In this document: piece after piece, positions 36,025 through 45,862 of the stretch | Position numbering within the stretch: position 1 is the first letter of the stretch | Layout: every line of letters begins with the position of its first letter | From: Cupriavidus sp. WKF15 | GTDB taxonomy: Bacteria > Pseudomonadota > Gammaproteobacteria > Burkholderiales > Burkholderiaceae | NCBI RefSeq assembly: GCF_029278605.1 | Contig: NZ_CP119572.1 | Location: 186,001-250,000, forward strand | Length of the DNA stretch: 64,000 nt | Direction: 5' to 3' | Notes under the pieces: model-generated | The model's database searches: none | The model's input: the letters and a program-made list of their open reading frames with translations, nothing else | What the model was told of the DNA's origin: nothing | Translations under genes and position numbers: made by a program

Positions 36025-36990
36025 ATGTCCCGCCGCCCGCCAGGTGTTCTGCGCCCTGTCCTGTCCCGCATGGCCTGCGCGCTGTCCGTTGGTGCGGCGA
36101 TGACGGCGATGACGGTTGCGCCGCTGGCGCTGGCCCAGCAGGACGGACAGGAGGACGGCATTCGCTTGCGGCGCGGCGGCTCCGAGGTGCGCAAGATCGT
36201 GCCGGTCGAGGTGATCGAGCAGCAGGCCGCGCAGGAGTACGAGCAGATCAAGCAGGAGGCGATCGCCAAGCATGCGCTGGCCGGCGACAGCAATCCGCAG
36301 CTGCAGCGCCTGCGCGCGATCGGCAAGCGATTGCTGCCGGAAACCGCGCGCTGGAACGAGCGCGCGCGCCAGTGGCAGTGGGAGATCAACCTGATCGGCT
36401 CGAAGCAGGTCAATGCCTTCTGCATGCCGGGCGGCAAGATCGCGTTCTATACCGGCCTGCTCGACCAGCTCAAGCTGACCGACGACGAGATCGCCATGGC
36501 CATGGGCCACGAGATCGCGCACGCGCTGCAGGAACATGCGCGCGAGCGTGCCGCCAAGTCGGAAATCACCAACCTTGGCGCCAATGTCGTCTCGCAGCTG
36601 TTCGGCTTCGGCAATCTCGGCAATATGGCGCTCGGCACCGGCGCGCAACTGCTGACGCTGCGCTTCTCGCGCGCGGACGAGAGCGAGGCCGACCTGATCG
36701 GCATGGATATCGCGGCGCGGGCGGGCTATGACCCGCGCGCTGCCGTGACGCTGTGGCAGAAGATGGCCAAGGTCACGCAGTCCGGCTCCGAATTCCTGTC
36801 GACGCACCCATCCGGGCGCAGCCGCATTGCCGACCTGGAGAAGCACATGCCAGAGGTACTGCCGCTCTACGCGCGGGCCATCAACACCACCGTGGACCGC
36901 CTGCCGCCATATCGTGCCAACATGGCCAACCTTGGCGATGCGCCGGTCGATTCCGGCGACGACGACCGCCAGCGTCCGCTGAAACGCTGA
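36025..36990 (+). CDS. Exported M48-family metallopeptidase
   Basis: Zinc peptidase of 321 residues. A signal peptide (about residues 1-38, ending APLALAQ) leads to the M48 domain with NAFCMPGGKIAFYTGLL, the zinc site HEIAH at 162-166 (GHEIAHALQEH) and the third-ligand region RADESEADLIGMDIAARAGY. It resembles BepA/LoiP-type periplasmic proteases involved in outer-membrane quality control. AGGA precedes the ATG. A bidirectional terminator separates it from argC. Confidence 0.9.
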   Translation: MSRRPPGVLRPVLSRMACALSVGAAMTAMTVAPLALAQQDGQEDGIRLRRGGSEVRKIVPVEVIEQQAAQEYEQIKQEAIAKHALAGDSNPQLQRLRAIGKRLLPETARWNERARQWQWEINLIGSKQVNAFCMPGGKIAFYTGLLDQLKLTDDEIAMAMGHEIAHALQEHARERAAKSEITNLGANVVSQLFGFGNLGNMALGTGAQLLTLRFSRADESEADLIGMDIAARAGYDPRAAVTLWQKMAKVTQSGSEFLSTHPSGRSRIADLEKHMPEVLPLYARAINTTVDRLPPYRANMANLGDAPVDSGDDDRQRPLKR

Positions 36991-37007
36991 CCCCTTTCGC
37001 AGACAGC

Positions 37008-37034
37008 AAAAAAGCCGGCAATGCCGGCTTTTTT
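37008..37034. terminator. Bidirectional terminator between the M48 gene and argC
   Basis: AAAAAAGCCGGC-AAT-GCCGGCTTTTTT is a perfect 12-bp hairpin with A and T tracts on both sides, so it can end both convergent transcripts. Confidence 0.93.
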
Positions 37035-37053
37035 GATGGAACGGGAAGAGCGG

Positions 37054-38001
37054 TCAGGCCTGCAGACCGGTCGCCTCGTCGGCGCCCACATGCACGTTCA
37101 TGCATTGCACCGCCGCGCCGGCCGCGCCCTTGCCCAGGTTGTCCAGGCGCGCGACCAGGTTCAGGCGCTCGGGCGTGCCGAACACGAACAGGTCGACACG
37201 GTTGGTGTCGTTGTTGGCCTGCACGTCGAGGAAACCGTCGTCGAGGTTGTCGGCGCCGTTGTACGGCAGCACGCGCACGAACTGCTCGCCTTCATAGTGT
37301 TGGCGATAGATGTCGACGATCTGCTCGGGGCTGACCTTGCGCGCCAGGCGGTCGGCATAGACCGGCACCGTCACGGCGAGGCCCTTGAAGAAGTTGCCGA
37401 CGATCGGGTTGAAGATCGGTTCGGTTGCCAGGCCGCCCTGCACGCGCATCTCGGGCAGGTGCTTGTGCTGCAGGCCGAGCGCGTACGGGCGCGGGCTGTT
37501 CAGCTTCGGGTTACCGCCGGCCTCGAAGTCGGCAATCATTTTCTTGCCGCCGCCGCTGTAGCCGGTCAGCGAGAACGCCGAGACCGGATAGTCGCGCGGC
37601 AGCACGCCGGCATCCACCAGCGGGCGCACCGCCAGCACGAAGGCGCTGGCGTGGCAGCCCGGCACCGCGATGCGCTTGCTCGCGCGGATCTTCTCGCGCT
37701 GGCCTCGCACCAGTTCCGGCAGGCCGTAGGCCCAGCTGTCGGTGGTGCGGAACGCCGTGCTGGCGTCGATCACACAGGTATTCGGGTTGGTCACCAGCGA
37801 CACGGCCTCGCGCGAGGCCACGTCCGGCAGGCACAGGAAGGCGACGTCGGCGGCATTCAGGAAGCGTGCTCGCTCGGCCGGATCCTTGCGCTTGTCATCA
37901 GCAATGCGCAGCAGGTCCACGTCGGAACGACCGGAAAGATAGTCAAGCAACCGGAGACCGGTAGTGCCTTCCTGACCATCGACGAACACTTTGAAAACCA
38001 T
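37054..38001 (-). CDS. argC: N-acetyl-gamma-glutamyl-phosphate reductase ArgC (type 2)
   Basis: Reduces N-acetylglutamyl phosphate in the third step of arginine synthesis. The short 315-residue form matches type 2 Agp[21 protein letters not shown] at the N-terminus, the catalytic cysteine in [10 protein letters not shown], and [10 protein letters not shown]. The gene is intact. Its upstream region is unusual: a complete group II intron (38058-40994) separates the coding region and 56 bases of leader from the only promoter-like sequence seen. Expression would need splicing, or a promoter inside the intron. Confidence 0.95.
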   Translation of the reverse strand: MVFKVFVDGQEGTTGLRLLDYLSGRSDVDLLRIADDKRKDPAERARFLNAADVAFLCLPDVASREAVSLVTNPNTCVIDASTAFRTTDSWAYGLPELVRGQREKIRASKRIAVPGCHASAFVLAVRPLVDAGVLPRDYPVSAFSLTGYSGGGKKMIADFEAGGNPKLNSPRPYALGLQHKHLPEMRVQGGLATEPIFNPIVGNFFKGLAVTVPVYADRLARKVSPEQIVDIYRQHYEGEQFVRVLPYNGADNLDDGFLDVQANNDTNRVDLFVFGTPERLNLVARLDNLGKGAAGAAVQCMNVHVGADEATGLQA

Positions 38002-38098
38002 GGCGGACTCGCTCTTTGAAATGCGGGAATGCGAAACGTCTCCTGCCGGGCGCAGGGGTAGGGTAGGAGCATACCATTGCTGGTTAGCTCCCCCCTAA

Positions 38099-38132
38099 GA
38101 ACCGTACGTGCGAGTTTCCTCGCATACGGCTC
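38099..38132 (-). ncRNA. Group II intron domain V
   Basis: A 34-base catalytic hairpin read on the minus strand: GAGCCGTATGCG, a GAAA-type tetraloop region, then CGCACGTACGGTTC. Size and sequence match the canonical bacterial domain V. It lies 20 bases after the maturase stop, with domain VI and the 3' splice site following. Confidence 0.93.
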
Positions 38133-38152
38133 AAGCCTTTCGAAGTATGTGA

Positions 38153-39853
38153 CTAATCAAATACCGGCTTCACAACGGTTTTGCCGTGGTGATGGACTTG
38201 GTCATGACAACCTGGGTGGACTAGCACTCGATTCCCTAGAGCATTGGAGCCGCCAAGAACGCGCGGCACTATGTGGTGATCATCCCACTCCGTTTCTCTG
38301 GTGATCTTGCACTGACACACCGCACACAAGCCCCGCTGGGATGCGTACAACGTGCTCCACTGCTTCCGGTGCGCCATGTTTTCCAACATACGCTCCTGTC
38401 GCAATCGCTCGCCGTACAACTCCTGCGCTGGGTCAAAGGGGTGATAGCCCCCTCGGACCTTCGTATGCCTCCTGATTGGTGTACCCGAGACGGAATACAG
38501 TTCCAGCCAGAAAGAGTCGCCCTTCTTGTCCACTGCCGTGGTTCCAAACACCCAGTTCCGTTCTCCGATGGTGGCGAAGTACCTCTTTCGCACCCACTCG
38601 GCGTTCTTTCCTCGATGTCGCCTTTTTGCCCACCGCCATAGAGCTTGAAAAACCTGTCGCTCCAATTTGGTGAACGTCGCCTTTGCTACCACCGGGCTGT
38701 GATACTGCGCCCAGCCTCTTAGCATCGGGTTCAGCAAGCCGATCAGATCGTCCTGCCTTGCCCCTTTGTTGACGCTGATAACCTCCTTCACCGCGCGGTA
38801 GAACGTCTGCACGTTCTTCTTGCTTGGCTTGATGAGCAGCTTTCCCGAGTACTTCCGGAAATTCCACCCAAGGAAGTCGAAGCCCTTGGCAATGTGCGTG
38901 ATTCGCGTTTTCTCCGCAGATAGTGACAGTCCTCGTATAGCTAGGAACCGTTCTATCCACGGCTTCACCTCGCTTTCTAGAACCTCCGGCGTACCGCCGG
39001 TGATCACGAAGTCGTCCGCGTACCGTACAACATTGATTTTGTGCCTCTTCGTCTTCGCGACGCCTAATGTCGTTCGTAGGAACTCCATCAGTTGCCGTTC
39101 CAATCCATTCAGCGCCACGTTTGCCAGAGTTGGGGAGATGATGCCTCCCTGTGGTGTTCCAGCATCGGTCGCCTGAAACTGGCCCTGAAATACCACGCCA
39201 GCTTTCAGCCACTTCCGAAGGATTGCTTTGTCCGTTGGGACATTGCGCTCCAGCCAGTCGTGGCTGATATGGTCAAAGCATCCTTTGATGTCTGCCTCCA
39301 GTACCCATTGGGCCGAAGCCTTTTGAGATAGGGAGACAAACAACTGGGACATGGCATCCGCAGTGGAGCGATTGATCCGGAACCCATAGGAGTTCGGATC
39401 GCTCGTCCCTTCGGACACCGGTTCCACCGCCAGCAGATACAGCGCTTGCATGGCTCGGTCCAACATGGTCGGAATGCCCAGAGGGCGCTTCTTCCCATTG
39501 GCTTTCGGGATATAAACCCTCCGTAATGGCAGTGGCCTGTACCCCCGACGCTTCAACCTCCCGATGGCTTCCCACCGGGCTTCAGGAGAGTCCCACGTTA
39601 CGCGATCTACACCTGCCGTCCGCGCACCTTGGTTCATCGCCACTCGTCGCACCGCCGATGCCTTGGCGGACCACGAGCGGGTCAGGGACCGTTGCAAGGC
39701 TTTCACCCTGCGCCAATCCCCTTCCTGTGTTGCCTTCGCAATTCGAATCTGCATCTCTCGGACGTTCCGCTCCACGCGGCGCCAATCAATGGCGCCCCAG
39801 GTCTGCGGCATGCCGGAGAGCGCAGATTCATCCTTGCGGATCAATGCTTCCAT
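38153..39853 (-). CDS. ltrA: Group II intron reverse transcriptase/maturase with HNH endonuclease
   Basis: Multifunctional intron protein of 566 residues: reverse transcriptase, splicing maturase and DNA endonuclease. The N-terminal RVT_N-like region ([17 protein letters not shown]) is followed by RT motifs including [14 protein letters not shown] and the catalytic [11 protein letters not shown], then a maturase (domain X) region [16 protein letters not shown]. It ends in an HNH nuclease ([36 protein letters not shown]). AGGAGA lies before the ATG. No stop or frameshift interrupts it, so retrohoming ability is plausible. Confidence 0.95.
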   Translation of the reverse strand: MEALIRKDESALSGMPQTWGAIDWRRVERNVREMQIRIAKATQEGDWRRVKALQRSLTRSWSAKASAVRRVAMNQGARTAGVDRVTWDSPEARWEAIGRLKRRGYRPLPLRRVYIPKANGKKRPLGIPTMLDRAMQALYLLAVEPVSEGTSDPNSYGFRINRSTADAMSQLFVSLSQKASAQWVLEADIKGCFDHISHDWLERNVPTDKAILRKWLKAGVVFQGQFQATDAGTPQGGIISPTLANVALNGLERQLMEFLRTTLGVAKTKRHKINVVRYADDFVITGGTPEVLESEVKPWIERFLAIRGLSLSAEKTRITHIAKGFDFLGWNFRKYSGKLLIKPSKKNVQTFYRAVKEVISVNKGARQDDLIGLLNPMLRGWAQYHSPVVAKATFTKLERQVFQALWRWAKRRHRGKNAEWVRKRYFATIGERNWVFGTTAVDKKGDSFWLELYSVSGTPIRRHTKVRGGYHPFDPAQELYGERLRQERMLENMAHRKQWSTLYASQRGLCAVCQCKITRETEWDDHHIVPRVLGGSNALGNRVLVHPGCHDQVHHHGKTVVKPVFD

Positions 39854-41004
39854 GCTGCTCTCCTATCTTGAGGATCTTCCCCAACATCAAGAGGCAGCAC
39901 GCCCCTTGAGGGACGTGTTGCCCCTCAAGGGAAGAAAAATTAAACAAGCGAGATCAGTCAGCCGTCTTGCGACGATTGACCAGTTGGAAGTCTGCCCGCT
40001 TTCGCGTGAGATGATGTCTCAACCCCTATCCGGATCATTACAACCCGGCATTCGCTTTCTCCAACCTCCCATACCCGCACAGCCAACAGCGTTCCTTGCG
40101 GTTCGCCTGCCGGAGCCAAACTGCGCGCCGGCAGCCATACGGGCTTACCACGTTCCCTGCGCATTACACGACTGGGTTAGAGCCTACCTCTTCACCGGTG
40201 GTCTCATGACGACGTATCCCGAGTTCGCAACGGGATATCCGACCACACACCTTTTGGTTAGTGCCTGTCATCAGCTTTGGCACTGCAATGCTCACGGTGT
40301 TTATCAGCAGTTCACATCTGTTACCCATACCAGCCAGCCTAGCTCCTCAACCGATGCTGCTTCGGTTTGCTACCTATAGTCCTCACGGTCCATAGGCACC
40401 CTTGCGGGGGATACATTGTCAGGAGAGCTTCACACCCCACCGTTGCCAGTGACGCATGTCTCCCTAGGCTACCGCTAGTCGCATAGCGGGTTCCCTGCCA
40501 GAACGTCCTTTCGGGCGTTTCCGGTCGAACCATAATGCGCAGAGCTTTACGCTCCGGGACCTCACTTCTTACTTCCGTGCCCCCATGTAGGCGGGCGCTT
40601 GACGGTGGTGCTCCCTCGCGAGTGCAGACCTCCGTCCCAAGACCGTAGCGCCAATCCATCCGGATCGGTTTAAATGCTATGTGGCGTTTGCGCAACAAAA
40701 AGCCGCTGCGCATCTGCCCGCGTCCTCCGGAGAGAGGCGTTTACAGAGAACTCGCCCAAAGGCGAGCGTCCCCGCCCTTGGGCAATGGCTGGATGTTGAT
40801 CCAGCAGAAAGCAAGCCGTGGAGTGCCAATAATCCGGCTCCCACAGTACATCGGACTCCCCTGGCTGTTCGGCTGGGTTCGTCTAAGCAAGAAATTGGTT
40901 GGGATTGGACGGTCTGGCCGAAGCCTTTCCGTGTCCCAACAAGGTCGATGCTCCTTACGTTGGAGCTACCCGGACACGAGAGTGCGTGTCGCACGCGAAC
41001 CTGC

Positions 41005-41010
41005 ATTGTA
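41005..41010 (-). promoter_or_regulatory. Probable argC -10 box immediately before the intron
   Basis: Minus strand reads GCTACAATG, with TACAAT as a -10 box. The expected start of transcription, about seven bases on, falls at the last few bases before the intron. No strong -35 is seen (GAC core near 41029). Without the intron the leader to argC would be about 60 bases. Confidence 0.55.
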
Positions 41011-41152
41011 GCGGGCTTGGGGGCCAGTCGCAGGGGTTTGTACCGATTGGATTATTGCGATCTGGCGTGTTTCGCGACTTGTGAAATTTAACCTAACAGG
41101 TGACCGCCACCCCGAACTCCTGGCGGAAGTCCGGGCGGCCTGAAGCCCGCTG

Positions 41153-41929
41153 TCAGAGCGGATAGTTGTAATCAATAGACAGCGGCGCGTGATCGCTGAA
41201 CTTCTCATCTTTATAGATCGAGCACACATGCGCTGTGGTGGCAATTTTCGGGGTCGCCAGGTGGTAATCGATACGCCACCCGACGTTCTTGGCATAGGCC
41301 TGCCCGCGGTTGCTCCACCAGGTGTATTGCTCGGGGCGCGGGTCGAGCTGGCGGAATACGTCGACATAGCCGTGCGTATCGAATAGCGCACCGATCCACG
41401 CCCGTTCTTCCGGCAGGAAGCCCGAGTTCTTCAGGTTGCCCTTCCAGTTCTTGATGTCGATTTCCTTGTGCGCGATGTTCACGTCGCCGCACAGCACGAT
41501 TTCGCGCCCGCTGGCCTTCAGCTGCAGCAAGTGCGGCAGAAAAGCCTCCATGAAGCGGAACTTCGCTTGCTGGCGCTCCTCAGAACTCGAGCCGGATGGC
41601 ACATAGACAGAGATTACGGCAAGGTGCGGGTACTGCACTTCGACGTAGCGGCCCTCGCCGTCGAACTCAGGGTTGCCGAAGCCGGTGACCACGCGCTCGG
41701 GCTTGTGTCGTGTGTAGAGGCCGACACCGCTGTAGCCCTTCTTCTCGGCGTAGTGGAAATATCCGTGGTAACCATGTGGCGCCAGGAACGCTTCAGTCAT
41801 GTCGGCGGCCTGTGCCTTGAGTTCCTGTACACAGACCATGTCCGCGTCCTGCTTGCCCATCCACTCGAAAAAGCCCTTCTTGGACGCGGAGCGGATGCCG
41901 TTGAGGTTGGCGCTGATAATCCGTAACAT
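41153..41929 (-). CDS. xthA: Exodeoxyribonuclease III
   Basis: DNA repair exonuclease and AP endonuclease, 258 residues. It has LRIISANLNGIRSA at the N-terminus, the metal-binding Glu in VCVQELKAQ, the LCGDVNIAHKEIDIKN catalytic segment, and the C-terminal WRIDYHLATP and FSDHAPLSID motifs. It is divergent from pyrE (30 bases between starts). Its 3' end lies 143 bases from the putative argC promoter. Confidence 0.95.
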   Translation of the reverse strand: MLRIISANLNGIRSASKKGFFEWMGKQDADMVCVQELKAQAADMTEAFLAPHGYHGYFHYAEKKGYSGVGLYTRHKPERVVTGFGNPEFDGEGRYVEVQYPHLAVISVYVPSGSSSEERQQAKFRFMEAFLPHLLQLKASGREIVLCGDVNIAHKEIDIKNWKGNLKNSGFLPEERAWIGALFDTHGYVDVFRQLDPRPEQYTWWSNRGQAYAKNVGWRIDYHLATPKIATTAHVCSIYKDEKFSDHAPLSIDYNYPL

Positions 41930-41959
41930 GCGGGAAATTTTTGAATTCAGAGAGAAAAG

Positions 41960-42661
41960 ATGACGCAGCAGACCACGCCTTCGACTACGCAGCAAGCGGG
42001 CCAGCCGGACCTCAGCCAGACCTTCATCCGCTTCGCGCTGGACGCCGGCGTGCTGTCCTTTGGCGAGTTCGTCACCAAGGCGGGCCGCAAGTCGCCGTAC
42101 TTCTTCAATGCCGGCTTGTTCAACCAGGGCGCCATGCTGGGCCAGGTGGCGCAATTCTATGCGAAAACCCTGCTGGCCTCGGGCGTGCAATTCGACGTGC
42201 TGTTCGGGCCGGCCTACAAGGGCATCACGCTGGCCTCGGCCACCGCGGTGGCGCTGGCCGGCCTGGGCCGCGATGTCGGCTTCGCCTACAACCGCAAGGA
42301 AGCCAAGGACCATGGCGAGGGCGGCACCCTGGTCGGCGCGAAGCTCCAGGGCAAGGTCGTCATCATCGATGACGTGATCTCCGCGGGCACCTCGGTACGC
42401 GAATCGATGCAGCTGATCCGCGCCGCGGGTGCCGAACCCGCCGCCGTGCTGATTGCGCTGGACCGCATGGAAAAGAGCGGGACAGCCGAGCAGATCGGCA
42501 CGCACTCGGCGGTGCAGGACGTGCAGCGCGAATACGGCGTGCCCGTGATCGCCATTGCCAGCCTGAAGGACTTGCTGGCCTACCTCGACGCATCGAACAA
42601 TCCGTCGCTGTCGGCCTCGCGCGAGGCGGTGGCTGCCTACCGGCAGCGCTACGGCGTCTGA
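41960..42661 (+). CDS. pyrE: Orotate phosphoribosyltransferase PyrE
   Basis: Makes orotidine 5'-monophosphate from orotate and PRPP in pyrimidine synthesis. The 233-residue protein has GEFVTKAGRKSPYFFNAGLF, FGPAYKGITLA and the PRPP-binding VVIIDDVISAGTSVRES. A purine-rich AGAGAAAAG tract precedes the ATG. It is divergent to xthA; the patatin gene follows after 57 bases. Confidence 0.97.
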   Translation: MTQQTTPSTTQQAGQPDLSQTFIRFALDAGVLSFGEFVTKAGRKSPYFFNAGLFNQGAMLGQVAQFYAKTLLASGVQFDVLFGPAYKGITLASATAVALAGLGRDVGFAYNRKEAKDHGEGGTLVGAKLQGKVVIIDDVISAGTSVRESMQLIRAAGAEPAAVLIALDRMEKSGTAEQIGTHSAVQDVQREYGVPVIAIASLKDLLAYLDASNNPSLSASREAVAAYRQRYGV

Positions 42662-42718
42662 CGGAAATCGCGGCGCCGGGCGCCGCGGCAGGACTCTTCA
42701 CTCGGCAAGGAGCATGGC

Positions 42719-44008
42719 GTGGCGGGCAAGGAACGGCAGGAAACCCAGGAAGCCGTGAAACGGCGAGCAACACCCGCGCGGACGCGCAAGGCGACGCCGG
42801 TACAACAGTGCGGGCCTGAGGAAGACCTGCCCAAAGGCCCCGAACCGGGCCGTCCGCCCCATGAGGCCTACGCCGTGCGCGCGCTGGTGCTGCAGGGCGG
42901 CGGGGCGCTCGGTGCCTATCAGGCGGGCGTCTACCAGGGGCTTGCGGAAGGCGGCATTTACCCGAACTGGGTCGCGGGCATCTCCATCGGTGCATTGAAT
43001 GCGGCGATCATTGCCGGCAATCCGCCGGAGCGGCGCGTGGAGCAACTGCGCGCGTTCTGGGAGTACATCTGCGCACAGCCCTGGCTGCCAAGCCTTTCGC
43101 ATTCGGCAATGTTCGAAAACGCGGAGTCCTGGCCCGAGCCGCTGCGCGTCTGGTTTGACGGCCTGCACGCCGCGCGCGCAATGTTTGAAGGCCAGCGCGG
43201 ATTCTTCCTCCCGCGCAACTGGCTGGAGCTGGTCACGCGCTACTCCGACCCGACGCGCGCGAGCTACTACGACACCACGCCGCTCAAGGCCACGCTCGAG
43301 CGCTTTGCCGATTTCGACCTGATCAACCGGCCCAAGGAGATGCGGGTGTCGGTGGGCGCCGTCAATGTCCGCACCGGCAACTTCGCCTATTTCGACAATA
43401 CGCGCGACACCCTGCGCCCCGAGCACTTCATGGCGTCCGGCGCGCTGCCGCCGGGCTTCCCGGCGGTGGAGATCAACGGCGAGTACTACTGGGACGGCGG
43501 CCTGGTCTCCAACACGCCGCTGGCCGAGGTGCTGACGGCCCAGCCGCGCCGCGACGCGCTGATCTTCCAGGTGGATCTCTGGAGCGCACGCGGCAAGCTG
43601 CCGCACGATCTCAGCGACGTGGCCGAGCGCCAGAAGGATATCCAGTACTCCAGCCGCACGCGCACGATCACCGACTATATGCGCGAGCAGCAGAACTTCC
43701 GGCGCATGCTCAGTGAAGTGATGGCGCTGGTGCCGCCTTCGAAGCGTGACGACGCCTGGTACCGGCGCGCGGCCGAGCATGCATGCGATGCGCGCCGCAA
43801 TGTGATCCAGCTGATCTATCGCGACAAGTCGTTCGAGAACAGCGCCAAGGACTACCAGTTCGGCTCGCTCGCCATGCACGAGCACTGGTCCAGCGGACTC
43901 GACGATATCCGCGAAACGCTGCGCCATCCGCACTGGCTGGCAATGCCGAGCCGCGAACACCCGTTCGCCACCCACGACGTGCACCGCGGCAACGGCGACC
44001 GCGAGTGA
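42719..44008 (+). CDS. Patatin-like phospholipase family protein
   Basis: Lipid acyl hydrolase of 429 residues with a Ser-Asp dyad. After a basic, probably flexible N-terminus (about 50 residues) come the oxyanion loop LQGGGALGAYQAGVYQGL, the nucleophile GISIGALNAA and the DGGLVSNTPL aspartate. A C-terminal part (from about residue 290) resembles the DUF3734 extension. GTG is the start: AAGGAG lies six bases upstream, and the nearby ATG at 42714 is in another frame. Substrate unknown; in this group, such proteins are sometimes linked to polyhydroxybutyrate or membrane lipid turnover. Confidence 0.88.
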   Translation: MAGKERQETQEAVKRRATPARTRKATPVQQCGPEEDLPKGPEPGRPPHEAYAVRALVLQGGGALGAYQAGVYQGLAEGGIYPNWVAGISIGALNAAIIAGNPPERRVEQLRAFWEYICAQPWLPSLSHSAMFENAESWPEPLRVWFDGLHAARAMFEGQRGFFLPRNWLELVTRYSDPTRASYYDTTPLKATLERFADFDLINRPKEMRVSVGAVNVRTGNFAYFDNTRDTLRPEHFMASGALPPGFPAVEINGEYYWDGGLVSNTPLAEVLTAQPRRDALIFQVDLWSARGKLPHDLSDVAERQKDIQYSSRTRTITDYMREQQNFRRMLSEVMALVPPSKRDDAWYRRAAEHACDARRNVIQLIYRDKSFENSAKDYQFGSLAMHEHWSSGLDDIRETLRHPHWLAMPSREHPFATHDVHRGNGDRE

Positions 44009-44038
44009 TGACGCGGCGGCAGCGCTGCCGCGATCGCG

Positions 44039-44848
44039 CTACTCGATCCTGACCTTGGCCAGGTCGGCCTGCGGTGGCGGATAGGCCGGCCTTAGCTGGC
44101 GGAACACCTCGGACAGGATTTCGGCCACCATCAGGTTGCGGTGGGTCTTGGAGTCCGCCGGCACGATATACCACGGGCATTCCGGCGTGCTGGTGGCCGC
44201 GATGGCCGCCTCGTAGGCGTCCATGTAGGCCTTCCAGTGCTTGCGCTCGGCCAGGTCGATCGTATCGAATTTCCACTGCTTCTGCGGATCGGCCAGGCGC
44301 GCTTCCAGTCGCGCCTTCTGCTCGTCTTTCGAGATGTGCAGGAAGCATTTCACGATGGTGGTGCCGGTCTCGGTCAGCAGCGTCTCGAACGCGCGGATCT
44401 GCCGGTAACGCCGCTCGCATTCGTCGTCATCGATCCAGCCATGCACGCGCGTGATCAGCACGTCTTCGTAGTGGCTGCGGTTGAACAGCACGATCTCGCC
44501 TGCCCTGGGCACCTGCAGGTGCACGCGCCACAGGTAGTCGCGCGCGAGTTCTTCCGGGGTCGGGGCCTTGAAGCTGGCCACGCGGATGCCAAGCGGATCA
44601 AAGCTGCGGAACACCGAACGCACGGTGCCGTCCTTGCCGCTGGTGTCCATGCCCTGCAGCACCACCAGGATCTTGCGCCGGTGTTCGGCGTAGAAGATGT
44701 CCTGTTCGAGATCCAGTTCCGTGCTCAGCTGCGCGATGCGGGCCTGATCGACTTCCTTGTCGCCCTGCGTGAAGGGCTTGCTGCCCGGGTCGAAGCCGGC
44801 AAGGCTGAAGCGCTTGCCCGAAGTGATGCGGAAGTCGTGCAGCGGCAT
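44039..44848 (-). CDS. Polyphosphate kinase 2 (PPK2) family protein
   Basis: Uses polyphosphate to phosphorylate nucleotides, 269 residues. Walker A is GMDTSGKDGTVRSVF (from residue 66), Walker B-like FNRSHYEDVLITRVHG follows, then lid-region arginines in EARLADPQKQWKF. The single-domain length suits class I or III PPK2. The ATG at 44848 gives the usual N-terminus. It converges with the patatin gene, 30 bases apart. Confidence 0.9.
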   Translation of the reverse strand: MPLHDFRITSGKRFSLAGFDPGSKPFTQGDKEVDQARIAQLSTELDLEQDIFYAEHRRKILVVLQGMDTSGKDGTVRSVFRSFDPLGIRVASFKAPTPEELARDYLWRVHLQVPRAGEIVLFNRSHYEDVLITRVHGWIDDDECERRYRQIRAFETLLTETGTTIVKCFLHISKDEQKARLEARLADPQKQWKFDTIDLAERKHWKAYMDAYEAAIAATSTPECPWYIVPADSKTHRNLMVAEILSEVFRQLRPAYPPPQADLAKVRIE

Positions 44849-44952
44849 GGGTGCTCCATCGTTTGGCCGGCGGCAGGGCCCGGCAGTTTGTTGGGGAGCC
44901 CCGCCGCATGGATGCAGCGATAAAGCGAAGCGGGGCGCACAGGCCCCTATGG

Positions 44953-45819
44953 TCACGCCGGCAGGGCGGCCAGGTCAATGGTGCCTTCGAACACCGTTGT
45001 GGCCGGGCCGGTCATGCGCACGGGGGCCGCGCCACCATCCCAGGCGATGCTCAGGTCGCCGCCGTGCGTGTGGACCTTCACCGGGGAATCGAGCAGGCCC
45101 CGGCGGATGCCGGCCACGACAGCCGCGCAGGCACCAGTGCCGCATGCAAGGGTTTCGCCTGCGCCGCGCTCGTACACGCGCAGGCGGGCGGTATGACGGT
45201 CGACCACCTGCAGGAACCCGGCGTTGACGCGGTTCGGGAAGGTCGCGTGATGTTCGATCAGCGGGCCGTCCTGCAGCACGGGGAAGTTCTCGACGTCGTC
45301 CACCACCTGCACGGCGTGCGGGTTGCCCATCGACACGGGGGAAATCCACGCAGTGCGGCCGTTGACCTCAAGCCCGTAGAGGGTGTCGTCGGCTTGCGTG
45401 CGAGTCGGCAGGCCCTCGGGGCGGAATGGCACGCGGGACGGTTCCAGTTCGGGCGCGCCCATGTCCACGGTGACCTGGCCGTCATCCTGCAGCGTCAGCG
45501 TGATCACGCCGTTCATGACTTCGACGCGCACCGAACGCTTGTCGGTCATGCCCTTGTCGGTGACGAAGCGCACGAAGCAGCGTGCGCCGTTGCCGCAGTG
45601 CTCCACCTCGCTGCCGTCGGCATTGAAGATGCGATAGCGGAAATCCACATCGTCGCGCGTGGGCTTTTCCACGATCAGCATCTGGTCGGCGCCCACGCCG
45701 AAATGCCGGCTGGCGAGCGCGCGCCACTGCTCGGTGGTCAGGTCGAGCTTCTGGTGGATGCCGTCGAGCACGACGAAGTCGTTGCCGGCACCGTGCATCT
45801 TGGTGAACTGGAGTTTCAT
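44953..45819 (-). CDS. dapF: Diaminopimelate epimerase DapF
   Basis: Converts LL- to meso-diaminopimelate for lysine and peptidoglycan synthesis. The 288-residue protein has [13 protein letters not shown] at the N-terminus and both catalytic cysteines: Cys75 (EHCGNGARC) and Cys226 (LACGTGAC). It is downstream of the two lipid A acyltransferase genes on the same strand, 43 bases after the second, so the three envelope genes may be one operon. Confidence 0.97.
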   Translation of the reverse strand: MKLQFTKMHGAGNDFVVLDGIHQKLDLTTEQWRALASRHFGVGADQMLIVEKPTRDDVDFRYRIFNADGSEVEHCGNGARCFVRFVTDKGMTDKRSVRVEVMNGVITLTLQDDGQVTVDMGAPELEPSRVPFRPEGLPTRTQADDTLYGLEVNGRTAWISPVSMGNPHAVQVVDDVENFPVLQDGPLIEHHATFPNRVNAGFLQVVDRHTARLRVYERGAGETLACGTGACAAVVAGIRRGLLDSPVKVHTHGGDLSIAWDGGAAPVRMTGPATTVFEGTIDLAALPA

Positions 45820-45862
45820 GGTGCGAATTGTAGCCGCGCGAGGCCGGGCCTGCCGGCTGCGT

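Larger units (their letters stand above)
38058..40994 (-). mobile_element. Group II intron, complete, with maturase
   Basis: The intron is 2,937 bases on the minus strand. Its 5' end is GTGCGACACGC (from 40994) and its 3' end CTACCCTAC (38058), with an A seven bases from the 3' splice site (38064) as expected for the branch point. Domain V is a 34-base hairpin at 38099-38132 (GAGCCGTATGCGA... ACGTACGGTTC). EBS1 (GCGAAC, 40223-40228) lies in the loop of an ATCCCG/CGGGAT hairpin and pairs all six bases with IBS1 (GTTCGC, 40995-41000). The maturase sits in domain IV. The RNA before the maturase start is about 1.14 kb. All parts look intact, so it may be active. Confidence 0.95.

Noticed and set aside
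37054..38001. argC as a gene inactivated by the intron
   Set aside because: The coding region is complete and the intron lies 56 bases upstream in the leader, so this is not a pseudogene.
39564..40379. 271-residue plus-strand frame and other frames in the intron 5' region
   Set aside because: They overlie the maturase gene and structured intron RNA (domains I-III) and have no recognisable protein features.
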